A DNA stretch of 64,000 nt. Origin: Prorocentrum cordatum. Lineage: Eukaryota > Sar > Dinophyceae > Prorocentrales > Prorocentraceae. Made by a program: the position numbers and the translations under genes. The stretch is taken from contig CAUYUJ010014200.1 of NCBI GenBank assembly GCA_963575745.1, positions 185,072 to 249,071 on the forward strand. The letters are read 5' to 3'. Positions 1 through 9,790 of the stretch are shown piece by piece. The notes below the pieces were generated by a model. That model saw only the letters and a program-made list of their open reading frames with translations. It did not search any database and was not told the DNA's origin. The stretch's first letter is position 1, and each line of letters opens with the position of its first letter.

Positions 1-11
1 AGGAGGACGTT

Positions 12-269
12 GTGGGGGGGGCACAGTGCCTTTTTCTGGGGCTCCCCACTATCGTGGTGCTGCTTTGTTGCATTGCAGCGACGGCCTATCTATTCTCACT
101 GGCCACTTTCTCGAAGCGGCACCTCGTGACTCGATATCCTGCGACCGAGTGGCCTAAGCAGCTTGCGGAGGGCAAGAACCCACGGAAGCGCTACCCGAAG
201 TACGACACGTCGACCAAGGAGAAGGCAACGGAGTCGTTCTTGAAGGCCTCGAGGACAAACACTCACTAA
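12..269 (+). CDS. 3' coding end of an unrecognised small membrane protein
   Basis: An open frame runs from the window edge to a TAA at 267-269. It encodes one strongly hydrophobic segment (about residues 8-30, Leu/Val/Ile/Cys/Ala rich), then a basic, charged tail (RHLVTRYPATEWPKQL, then Lys/Arg/Tyr rich). Third codon positions are GC-rich, as in the farnesyl diphosphate synthase just downstream. No in-frame ATG is visible and the frame opens at the window boundary, so this is probably a last exon; an acceptor-like GCAG lies near 75-78. The single membrane segment with a basic cytosolic tail is what I see. I do not recognise the family and assign no function. It ends about 130-150 bp before the next gene on the same strand. 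Confidence 0.4.
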   Translation: MGGAQCLFLGLPTIVVLLCCIAATAYLFSLATFSKRHLVTRYPATEWPKQLAEGKNPRKRYPKYDTSTKEKATESFLKASRTNTH

Positions 270-397
270 ACATATGTGTCGGAGAACCGCTCGGATTTCT
301 GGGCTCGGTCCCCGCGCCGAGGAAGTGATGTGGTGAGGGGTTCAGCTCCGACCCGAAAAATTTCCTGGTGGTTCTCCGAAAGTTTATGTTTATGCAG

Positions 398-1433
398 TTT
401 GCCTTGTCTGTCGAAGGTTTGCGACTACCTTGTCGAAGAGGCCGTAGCAGAGCTGCCGGGGAGTTTCGAGATGCCGCCGAAGGAGGTCGCGTGGGTGCGC
501 AGGATGTTGGATTACAATGTCAAGGGTGGGAAGATGAACCGCGGCCTGATGGTGGTTGGCAGCGGCGAACTGCTCCTGCAGCATCATGGGGAGGAACCGG
601 ACAGCGACACACTGACCAAGCTGGCTGTGCTGGGCTGGTGCATCGAGTGGCTTCAGGCCTGGCTCCTTGTAGCGGACGACATCATGGACGATTCCCAGAC
701 TCGCCGGGGACAACCCTGCTGGTACAAGAACGAAGACGTGGGAAAGATCGGAATCAACGACGCGTTTATGATCGAGATGTTTGTCTACCGGACGCTGAAG
801 CGCCACTTCTGGCAGGAGCCGTATTACCACCAGCTCGTGGACCTCTTCATGGAGACGACTTTCCAGACCGAGTGTGGACAGCTCCTGGACCTGCTGTGCA
901 CCAACATTACCCTCGAAGATTTCACAGAGGACAGGTGGACTCTCATCGTCAAGTACAAGACTGCGTTCTACTCCTTCTATTGCTCGGTGGCTCTGGGTAT
1001 GCTGGTTTCTGGCATCGTTCGCAAGGAGGCATTCGACGTGGCTAGGGAGCCCCTCCTGAAGATGGGCATTTACTTCCAGGCGCAAGACGACTTCTTGGAT
1101 GCGTTTGGTACCCCGGAGCAGATCGGAAAGATCGGCACTGACATTCAGGACAAGAAGTGCGGCTGGCTCTTCGTGAAGGCATTCAACAAGCTCGCGAGCC
1201 CAGAGCAGAAGAAGTACCTCGAGAAGCACTACGGGAACTGCAAGATCGACTCGGTGGAGGAGAAGGAGATCAAGAAGATGTACAAGGATCTGAAGCTCGA
1301 GAAGCTCTACGAGGACTACGAGCAGCAGTCCTACGACGAGATCATGGCCATGAAACCCATGGTCGAGGCGGCAGGCCTACCCTGGGCCGTGTTCGACATG
1401 TTCCTGAAGAAGGTCTACAAGCGCCAGAAGTGA
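398..1433 (+). CDS. Farnesyl diphosphate synthase (5' end incomplete)
   Basis: Trans-type prenyltransferase that condenses IPP with DMAPP and GPP to make FPP for sterols, carotenoids, quinones and prenylated proteins; normally cytosolic. The family is clear from GGKMNRGLMVV, the first Asp-rich motif DDIMD (codons near 675-689, followed by TRRGQPCWY), KTAFYSFY, and the second Asp-rich motif DDFLD with GKIGTDIQDKKCGWL; it ends at TGA 1431-1433. The open frame extends up to 276 but has no ATG before 471, and homology begins near VCDYLVEEAV, so I place an acceptor at 397/398 (TTTATGCAG) or 416/417 (GTCGAAG). The first exon is not identified. The roughly 340 codons match the usual core length, with no intron. 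Odd: the two residues five and four before DDIMD are Trp-Leu rather than the usual Phe-Phe or Tyr-Phe pair, the position that sets product length. Confidence 0.93.
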
Positions 1434-2040
1434 GCAGCGAGGAGAGGCCGCCGCGGTGCCCGACCGCAAATTTTCTCGAGCAGGTTCACTTGGAGTCGCC
1501 CTTGGTCGGGGAGCGGATTTCGGGGAGCATGATCAGATGGCCGCTGCCCTTCGAGTCGGAGATAGACTACAGAATTGATCTACCCCAGAATCGATTTCCT
1601 CGTCGAATCTACTAGACGCGTAGCATGCTTCATGACTTCGACGAAAGTCCAGTTTTGGGGTACGTAAATGCTGTAGTCGATCCCCTACTCCCTTGCCCCA
1701 TTCTCTCCTCTTTTGGACCCTCCTGGGCGGCGCTTGTAGCCACAGCCAGGAAGGTTCGGATTCACTATCGGAGGCCTATCGCCGATCTATCGGCGATGTA
1801 TCGCAGATTCCAGGTCGATGTTTCCCCCCCTATTCCTATCCCCGCCCATCGTTTCCCCTCACATAAACGCTCGGCGGTCCGAGCGGATTCTTTTGGGATC
1901 GGCGCCAGGAGGTCCTCCTGGCGGCGCCTCCGGCGCCGCCCCTGGCTCGCTCCGCGCGCCAGGGATGGGGGGTCCAGCGCAGACCCAAGGAAGCTGCGCG
2001 GACCTGCGAGAAGACATGCTTGCGCCGTTTTTGTGTTGTT
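1434..2040. other. Noncoding, with fragments of two dispersed repeats
   Basis: No supported gene. About 1690-1770 matches the dispersed family with the core GGAGGCCCTCGTCGCCACCG, here in degraded form (CCTCCTGGGCGGCGCTTGTAG). About 1765-1835 is a short copy of the ATCGCCGAT-rich family. Confidence 0.5.
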
Positions 2041-2061
2041 TGTTTCTTTTGTTTGTTCTTT

Positions 2062-2133
2062 GCTATCTATATATATATATATATATACATATAGATAGAT
2101 GTATATATATACATATATATATACCTGTCTAGG
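2062..2133. repeat. (TA)n microsatellite
   Basis: Alternating TATATA with TACATA/GATAGATG interruptions, flanked by GC-rich sequence. The open frames across it are low-complexity artefacts. Confidence 0.9.
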
Positions 2134-2135
2134 AG

Positions 2136-2868
2136 AGGCCTCGGGCTGCTCACAGGCAGCCCCCTCAGGGAGCCCCAGCTGGGCTCAGCAGGCCCCCCGA
2201 GCAGTCCTGGGGGGCCTCCACGGGGCCCGGGGGTCACTCGGGGGCGGTCTATGCGCCGCCTCCGGCAGGCCCCCACTGGAGCGCTCCGCGCCCCAGGGCT
2301 GAGTCCAGCTGGGGCTACTCGGGGGCCTGTTGAGGCCAGCTGGGACGTAACTCGAGCTGCAGATGAGCTACCGAGCTGTTCGGCACAGCAATCGCCAGGA
2401 AACCATCAGGTACGCTATTTCAAAGTATCTAGACGCCTGAAATCAGTCTGCTATCAGCGCTGGGGCTGAACAACTATTCGTACTCTGATATGTTTTTTGA
2501 GATGGTAATGATTTTCTTGACATAACTCGACGACCTGAGGGGGGCTGTGCGCAACCCGAAGCCCTGCCAGCACAAGCTGGGTGAGGGTGGGGTCGATGTC
2601 GGTTCCTGGGAGCCTTGGGCTGCGACATCGGAATCAGATGTTCCTGCATTCGGGCCCCATCTGAACCACATTTTGGACCTTCCTCCTGCTCCTCCACGCC
2701 CTTCCGCTTCCTCCTCTCGTTCTTCTCGTTCTTCTGGTTGCTCTGGTGAAAGAGCGAATACAGTCCAAATGATCTGGTCCAGATCCGGCTCCACTGGTGC
2801 ACATCCGGCACCAATCGGGCAGCCACGTGGGCCAAGCCGGCTCCCATGGAACAGACACTAAAGGTTGG
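2136..2868. other. Noncoding, no structure recognised
   Basis: GC-rich sequence with short degenerate GGGGCC/CCAGCTGGGG words near 2140-2350, then ordinary-looking sequence. The frames here overlap on both strands and none resembles a protein family. Confidence 0.4.
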
Positions 2869-2869
2869 C

Positions 2870-3065
2870 TGGGGTCTAGGCCTCCCAGATGGGGTCGGAG
2901 TAGATGGGGTCGAAGGTTTTGTCCGCATCGCCGATGAATCGGCGATGTGGCTCCATGCGGAGACCGAGATTCTTCATGCCGATGCCGCCGATGCACCGCC
3001 GACCTACCGGTGCATCGCCGACGCATCCTCGATGCATCGCCGATGCATTGGCGATGAGATGCCAT
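2870..3065. repeat. Dispersed inverted-repeat family G (GATGCATCGCCGATG-rich), copy
   Basis: It starts with GATGGGGTCGGAGTAGATGG and continues through repeated GCCGATGCATCGCCGATG words. Related copies lie near 1765, 5958-6150, 28155-28385, 38590-38780 and 57440-57690. Better copies are bounded by GATCGCGCCGC on the left and its complement on the right, so each can fold on itself. Confidence 0.65.
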
Positions 3066-3554
3066 CCTCCGGCCTCATATATGGACCCCCTCTACAGCCA
3101 ACCCGGAGTAGTAGGTCGACCCTGCCAGCTCAAGGGTACCCCTGTGTCCTGTGCCTCGCGACACGTGCCTTCTCACACTCCTATGGCGATGTGGCCGTCG
3201 GAAGGGTCTTGTGCCCTCTCGCGTGTCCTGGCGTCCTGGCCAATCAATGCCGACTCTAGCAGCTCCTCTATGGGGAGGGGGGGATGCGCCGCCTCCGTCA
3301 TGCCCCCCCCCCCTGCGCACTTGCGGGAGGGGGGCCGTGCGGCTCCCGCTGCGCGGGTGCGCTCTTGAGAGCGGAGGGGCGCACGGGGCGCGCCGCCGCG
3401 TGGAGCGCAGCTCGGTTAGGCCTGCGCGGGATCTTGCGTTTTCCGTCCCCCTCGCCCTCGGTCCTCCTCTGCGTAGGCCTCCTGCCCCAGTCCCCGTCCT
3501 GGCGAAGAACCCAGCCGCATGCAGTTGTGGGTGCCGCCCGCAGGTGTGGGCATC

Positions 3555-5250
3555 GTCTTCCGTGGAGCGCCCTATGCGCCGCGAGACGCTGTACTGGGTG
3601 GGGTGGGCGCATACGAACTTTGACGCTGGTGCTTTCGGTGGAGCTCCCCATGGGGCCACGAGGCGCTGAACTGGGTGGGGGGCGCATGCGAGCTGCGCCA
3701 CTGGGACCTTCGGTAGAGCTCCCTGTGGGGCCACGAAGATTCGAACCGCACCGCTGGGACCTCCTGTGGAGCTCATTCTGGGGCCACGCAACGCTGTACT
3801 GGGTGGGGGAGACGCATGCGAACTGCGCCACTGTGACATTCGGTGGAGCTCGCTCCGGGGCCACGAAAGAGTTATATTGGGTCGGGGGAGACGCATACGA
3901 ACTGCGCCACTGAGACCTCCGGTGGAGTTCCTATGGTGTCACGAAGCGCTGTACTGGGTGGCGGGGACGCATGCGGACTGCGACACTGGGACCTTCTGTG
4001 GAGCTCCCTGTGGGGCCACGAAGCGCTGTACTGGGTGGGGGGGACGCGTGCGAACTGCGCCATTGGGACCTTCGGTGGGGCTCCCTGAGGGCCCACGAAG
4101 CGCTGTAATGGGTGGGAGAGCGCATGCGAACTGCGCCACTGGGACCCTCGGTGGAGCTCCTTCTGGGGCCACGAAACGCTGCACTGGGTGGCTGGGACGC
4201 ATGCGAACTGCACCACTGGGACCTTCGGTGGAGCTCCCTATGGTGCCACGAACCACTGTACTGGGAGGGTGGGGGCGCCACTGGGACCTTCAGTGGAGCT
4301 CCCTCTGGGGCCACGAAGCGCTGTACTGGGTGGGGGGGGGCCATACGAACTGCGCCACTAGGACCTTCGGTTGAGCTCCCTGTGGGGCCACGAAACGCTG
4401 CACTGGGCTGTGGGACGCATGCGAACTGCGCCACTGGGATCTTCCGCGGAGCTCCCAATGCGGCCACGAAGCGCTGTACTGGGAGGGGGGGACGCATGTG
4501 AACTGCACCACTGGGACCCTCGGTTGAGCTACCTCAGGGCCCACGAAGCGCTGTACTTGGGTGGGGGGAACGCATGCAAACTGCGCCACTGGGACCTGCC
4601 GTGGAGCTTCCTCTGGGGCCACGCTGCATTGGGCGGGGGGGGGACGCATGCGAACTGCACCACTGGGACCTTCGGTGGAGCTCCTTCTGGGGCCACGAAG
4701 CGCTGTACTGGGCGGGCGGGGACGCATGCGAACTGCGCCACTGGGACTTTCGATGGAGCTCCCAATGCGGCCACGAAGCGCTGTACTGGCTGGGGTGGGA
4801 CGCGTGCGAACTGCGCCACTGGGACCTTCGGTGGAGCTCCCTGTGGGGCCACGAAACGCTGCACTGGGTGGCGGGGGCGCATGCGAACTGCGCCACTAGG
4901 ACCTTCCGTGGAGCTTCCTCTCGGGCCACGAAACGCTGCACTGGGTGGCGGGGACGCATGCGAACTGCGCCACTAGGACCTTCCGTGGAGCTTCCTCTAG
5001 GGCCATGAAACGCTGCACTGGGTGGGGGGGAACTGGACGCATGTGAACTGCGCCACTGGGATCTTCGGTGGAGCTTCTTCTGGGCCCACGAAACGCTGTA
5101 CTGGGAGGGGGGGAGCATGCGAACTGCACACTTGGACCTTCGGTGGAGCTCCCTTTTGGGCCACGAAACGCTTCACTGGTCTGCGGGGGCGCATGCGAAC
5201 TGCGCCACTGGGACCTTCGTTGGAGTTCCCTCCGCGACCACGAAACGTGT
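3555..5250 (+). repeat. 76-77 bp tandem satellite, about 22 copies
   Basis: The monomer core is GGTGGAGCTCCCTGTGGGGC followed by CACGAAACGCTGTACTGGG, GGGACGCATGCGAACTGCGC and CACTGGGACCTTC. GTGGAGCTCC or a one-base variant recurs at 3998, 4075 and 4151, giving the 76-77 bp period. The last monomer (5225-5275) switches to CGTGTGAGGGGTGTGCC, the variant used in the 90 bp array at 60.45-62.0 kb, so the two arrays are one family in the same orientation. All open frames on both strands here are by-products of the array. Confidence 0.93.
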
Positions 5251-5289
5251 GAGGGGTGTGCCAAAGTGAGGGGGTGACGGGATGAGGAC

Positions 5290-5750
5290 GGAGCGAGAGG
5301 AGGAGGAGGAGGAGGAGGAGGAGGAGGAGGAGGAGGAGGAGGGGAGGAGGAGGAGGAGGAGGAGGAGGAGGAGGAGGAGGAGGAGGGAGGAGGAGGAGGA
5401 GGAGGAGGAGGAGGAGGAGGAGGAGGAGGAGAGGAGGAGGAGGAGGAGGAGGAGGAGGAGGAGGAGGAGGAGGAGGAGGAGGAGAGGAGGAGGAGGAGGA
5501 GGCGGAGGAGGAGGAGGAGAGGAGGAGGAGGAGGAGGAGGAGGAGGAGGAGGAGGAGGAGGAGGAGGAGGAGGAGGAGGAGGAGGAGGAGGAGGAGGAGG
5601 AGGAGGAGGGAGGAGGAGGAGGAGGAGGAGGAGGAGGAGGAGGAGGAGGAGGGAGGAGGAGGAGGAGGAGGAGGAGGAGGAGGAGGAGGAGGAGGAGGAG
5701 AGGAGAGGAGAGGAGAGTAGAGTAGAGAAGAGGAGGAGGAGGAAGAACGC
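5290..5750 (+). repeat. (GGA)n tract, about 450 bp
   Basis: Nearly pure AGG/GGA triplets with GAGAGG phase shifts, abutting the end of the satellite. It gives spurious poly-Glu, poly-Arg, poly-Gly, poly-Ser and poly-Pro frames. Confidence 0.97.
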
Positions 5751-5804
5751 GGGGCGCCGTCTCTTCAAAGCGAGGACCCAACACCACAGGATGGTTCGGA
5801 TCAT

Positions 5805-6150
5805 AAAATCATGACTGAATGGTTTTCGCACTTTTCGGTCTCTTGGGGCCCTTGCCGGGCCTCGGGACCGTGCAACAATTTCTTCAGGACGAAAAACCGG
5901 TCCCGGGGAATGGGTCGAGACCTCTGGGTGTCGACATCCTGGAAACAACATGCCGTCGGGTGTCTGCGAGATGCGGTCGGAGTTGATGGGATCGGAGGAT
6001 CGCGCCGCATTGCCGATGCATCGGCGATGCGGTGCGATGACGGCGTCGCCGATACACCGCCGGCGTCGCCCATGCGTCGGCGATGCGGCGCGATCGTCCG
6101 ATCCCATCTGCTCGGACCTCGCCGGGGAGGCCTCTTGCCCTCGCTTCCCC
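5805..6150. repeat. Adjacent copies of dispersed families H and G
   Basis: Family H (5805-5950) carries GGACGAAAAACCGGTCCC and GGGTCGAGACCTCTGGGTGT; related copies are near 17130, 26900, 27600, 36500 (inverted) and 48850 (inverted). Family G (5958-6150) is bounded by GATCGGAGGATCGCGCCGC and the complementary GCGGCGCGATCGTCCGATC, with GATGCATCGGCGATG words inside. Confidence 0.75.
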
Positions 6151-7431
6151 GCGCTCGCTTGCACACTCGTTCGCTAGACCTTTCCCTCCCCTGCCCGCCT
6201 CCGGGAATTCAACGCGCGCCAACGTGTGTACGCACTCGCATTTTTCTTACAGTGGAGCCGATGAGCACCCGCTGATTTCGAGTTATCATATGCGGCTGCC
6301 TGCGGCACAGCCCGCCACCAGTGCCAGCGCAGCAGCTCAGCAGGAGGGAGGGTGAGTCTCAGACCCGCGCAAGGACACTGCCCTTCTTGAACTGGCACCC
6401 CCTATTCGTCCGCAGTCTCGGTGTCTCTCTTCCTTCCTCGCCCTTTGCTCTTCCTCCCTCGGCTGCCTCACCTATCCTGGCAGCGTATTGGGAATCTCTT
6501 CAGAGCGTCCTGGGGCCCCACTCGTGGCCTCTGTTGGGCTTGTTGGTTGTCGTAGAGGACCTGTCTGTGGTACCCGTCTGTGGTATTAGGGCAATCTTGG
6601 GCGCAATCGTTCAACCCAGCTCTCTCGAGAAGGCTCGGTGTGTGACCAGTCCCGGGGAGCTATCGGGGCTGTCCTGTGCCTTGAGGGGTTCCTCGGGGCT
6701 GTCTGGAAGTTTCCCCGAAGCGATCTGAAGCCGAAGAGTCTCGAAGCGCAAAAACACAGCGGCGTTCCAAGAAGGTCCTTGCTTTCGAGGATCGGTGGAG
6801 TTGCGATCTCTTCCTCGGCGGAAGGCGGCGGAAGGTCGGCGGACGTAAAACGTGGCCGCCTCCGCCGGCGGAAGGCTGGCAGAAGGCGGCGGAAGTAAAG
6901 GATACACCCCCAAGAGATGGAAACGTTTTTGGGTTCAGGGCCTCCGAAATCGCCACCATGAATTTCTTCTTAGGCGAGTTCTTCAATGGTTGTTGCCTCA
7001 GGGCCCGGGGGGCTTCTCGTCGGGCGTCCCCTGGTGATGTCTATAGGCACAGCGCGGAGATGTTTGTGCAGTGTTGCAGCCGCTGTGGGACGGTATCTAC
7101 AGTGCCGGTTGTTATACATGCTGCGCGTGCGGATCAGATTTTCAAAATGCAGGGTTTAGTTTTAAAACAACGATGAGTTCATGGGTACATTTATTCATAC
7201 GTAAATCCGGTTTGTTGTTTGTTGAAAAATAGCAGCAACAACAACAATGACAAACAATAACAAAACACATAGTTTAAACATCCTATGAATTAAACATTGC
7301 CCTGTCCTGTCTCGGGGTCATTGGGTTCAGGTGCCAGAGAACCGCCAGGGCGGCAAAACCGGGGAGGCGATGTCGCAGGATGCCAGCCACGGGGCATGGC
7401 CGCCCCAGGAAGCTACACTGACCAGATCTCA
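6151..7431. other. Noncoding, no gene recognised
   Basis: Mixed-composition sequence with a short GGCGGAAGGCGGCGGAAG patch near 6815-6895 and AT-richer sequence near 7150-7290. No frame looks like a conserved protein. Confidence 0.4.
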
Positions 7432-7591
7432 GGAGGGGAAAAAACAAACAGACACAATTCATCATCGATTCCTCAGAAAATATGTGACGATATGGGAACT
7501 GGGGGGAAGACAGAAACCCAGAAAATGTAGCAACAATATGGGGAATCCTGTTATTTGTGTGCATTTATTTGTGTGTCTCAGGGCCCCTTCA
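7432..7591 (+). mobile_element. Introner-like element family A, copy 1
   Basis: About 160 bp starting GGAGGGGAAAAAACAAACAG and ending TCAGGGCCCCTTCA. Internal landmarks shared with copies at 22154 and 43185 are ACACAATTCATC, GGGGGGAAGACA and TTATTTGTGTG. The flanks here (AGATCTCA on the left, CAACAAGC on the right) no longer show a target duplication. No coding exon is recognised beside this copy. Confidence 0.8.
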
Positions 7592-8224
7592 CAACAAGCC
7601 AGCAGGCTGACACGCCCCCATAGATACCGAGGGCACGGCGGCGGGTATCCGCGCCGTCAGCACGAGATCGCGAGGGCCAGAAGTCAAGGGCAACACGATG
7701 TTGCCCGCGTGATCGCGCAGTGGGCACGAAGCAGTCACGTTGTTTCTGGGATGGCGCGAAGGTTGTTCCGGCAAAGCAGCCGCTGCCGCATACTCTTTCT
7801 GCATCGTCTCGGCTTCGGCCCTCCCTACGTTCTCCCCCTCCTCGCCGCACGGTGCCTCTTCGCCGTCTCATGTGCGCCTCGCCCCCTTCATCCCCCTTTT
7901 ATCGCCCATCGCGTGGAGGCAGAGGTTTCTGGACCAAGCGTTGATCTTTCTGACATCCAGCAGTTGTGATGTTTTGTTGCTTTGCTCATAGTTCGCACAT
8001 GTTGGGATTGCATCGGCTATTTTGTCTCCACCCCCACTTGTTGTGGGGTCCGCGTTGCGTAGGACACTCGTCGCCCCTGGTTCCGCCTCTTGGCGTGTCC
8101 TGCACCTCGTCCTCCACTCTCTGCCTCTGCTTCTTCCGCTCCAGTATGTTTGTTCCCCAAACAGCTTGCCGAACGGGGTGCTGTTGTGACAGAATCGACT
8201 TCTGACCGAGGAAAAGGGGAGCAG

Positions 8225-9345
8225 AGACATCCTCAAAATATCTGGTAGTCTGGGCCGTTTCGCTTGAGACATCCTCACAACTTTCATTCTTGAGTTGTCC
8301 AGGATGGACAGTTTCGCTTGAGCCATCCTCGACAATCTGACATCCGGGACGCCGCGCGCGAGGTGGTCCGGGCCGTTTCCCCTGAGAAATTTTCAAATAT
8401 CTGAGCCCCGAGATGCCGTGCGAGAGATAGTCCGGCGCGTTTCGCTTGAAGCATCCTCCCAATTCTGAGCTCTGGGACGCCGCGCGCGAGATGGTCCAGC
8501 GCGTGTCGCCTGAGACATCCTCACAGTTCTACATCCGAGATTGTGCGCGCGAGGTGGTCAGGCGCGTTTCGCTTGATACATACTCCCAATTCTAAACTTC
8601 GAGACGCCGCGCGCGAGGTGGTCTGGCGCCTTTCGCTCGAAACATCCTCTCAATTCTGAGCTCCAGGACGCCGCGCGCGAGGTGGTCCAGCGCGTTTCGC
8701 CTGAGACCTCCTCGCAGCTCTGAGCTCCGAGCTGCCATGCGAGAGGTGGTCCAGCGCTTTCGCCTGAGACATCCTCGCAACTCTGAGCTCCGAGCTGCCG
8801 CGCGAGAGGTGGTCTAGCGCCTGGCGCTTGAGACATTTTCGCATCCCTTAGCTCCGAGATGCTGCACGAGAGGCGGTCCAGCTCGTTTTGCATGAGACAT
8901 CCTTGCAACTCTGAGCTCTGAGAAAATGTGCGCCAGGGTGTGTCGGGCCCGTCCCTACATGTGGAATCGAAGTTTAACGTATGGGAAAAGGGGGCCTCGT
9001 TCCTTATTTAGAGTTCCTTAGGTCAACGCCCCGACTGTAATCCGAGGGGGGGCCCATGCTGGAGCAAGTCGTAGAGAGGCCTCGAGCGAGGGCGATGCGA
9101 GCAGGGAGGAGGCAGGATTTTTTTGGGGGGGGATTGGGGAAGGGAGGAGGTGGTCCAGCTCGTTTCGCATGAGAGACACCCTGGCAGTGCTGAACTCCGA
9201 GACAATGTGCGCAACGTGGTCTGGCCCGTTTTGCTTGAGGTACTCTCGCAATTCGGGGCTCCGACATGCTGCGGACGAGGTGGTCTGGTTCGTTTTCGTT
9301 TCGCCTGAATCATCCTCGAAACCCTGGGCTCCGAGAGGGAGAGAG
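8225..9345 (-). repeat. Degenerate ~60 bp tandem array (GAGGATGTCTC family)
   Basis: Units read CTGAGCTCCGAGATGCCGCG, CGCGAGGTGGTCCAGCGCG and TTTCGCTTGAGACATCCTC, repeated from 8225 to about 8935 and again at 9140-9345. The reverse complement contains GAGGATGTCTCAAGCG, the signature word of the 226 bp repeat at 31.75-32.47 kb, so the two belong to one family in opposite orientations. The GGGCCTCG(T/A)TCCTTATTTAG patch at 8985-9040, between the two blocks, recurs at 12418-12470. Confidence 0.8.
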
Positions 9346-9647
9346 GAAGGAAACAGAGTCAGACCCATCCGAATCATGCGGCCGTGGACTTGGTAACACA
9401 TCTGGTAACGCATCTTGGGTGCCCTGTATATCTTCGGAATTCTGTCCTCAGGGAGCGTCAGCGTGCGCTGGCGTCGGGTAATCAATGCAAAAGCGGCGAT
9501 TTGGCGTCGACTCGCGCCGATTTGGCGTCGATCAGCGTCGACGATATTCAGTTGCTCAGCGTCGATTCGCAAGAGCCAGCAAGATCGCACGGGATGCTCC
9601 CATGCGTTGCCACCGGGCAGGAAGTGTTTCCCAAGCTTCCTTGGCAG

Positions 9648-9790
9648 TCACTTGCGGCGGCCCTTGGCCACGACTGCCCCCCCCCGTCGCCGCTCGGGCC
9701 GCAGGAGGACCTGCCGAGCAGGTCGCTCATCGTCACGCCTTGCGGCCACTGCTTCTGCGCCCGCTGCCTCGCGGCGCCTGGGCCGCTGCG
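9648..9790 (+). CDS. Exon: first half of RING finger
   Basis: The coding stretch is LPSRSLIVTPCGHCFCARCL, the middle of a RING (Cys-x-His-x2-Cys-x2-Cys). The exon ends CTGCG before GCAGTC (GC donor) and leaves two bases of a codon, completed by the next exon to Arg. Two acceptors are in frame: TTCCTTGGCAG before 9648, with the better pyrimidine tract, and GGGCCGCAG before 9705. The expected upstream Cys-x2-Cys pair is absent, so another exon probably precedes this one. Confidence 0.72.

Noticed and set aside
276-416. Extension of FPP synthase to a GTG at 276
   Set aside because: No ATG in this stretch, composition is unlike FPP synthase N-termini, and acceptor-like sites occur at 397 and 416.
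4896-6164. A 422-codon minus frame with poly-Ser/Leu/Pro
   Set aside because: It is an artefact of the GGA tract and the satellite.
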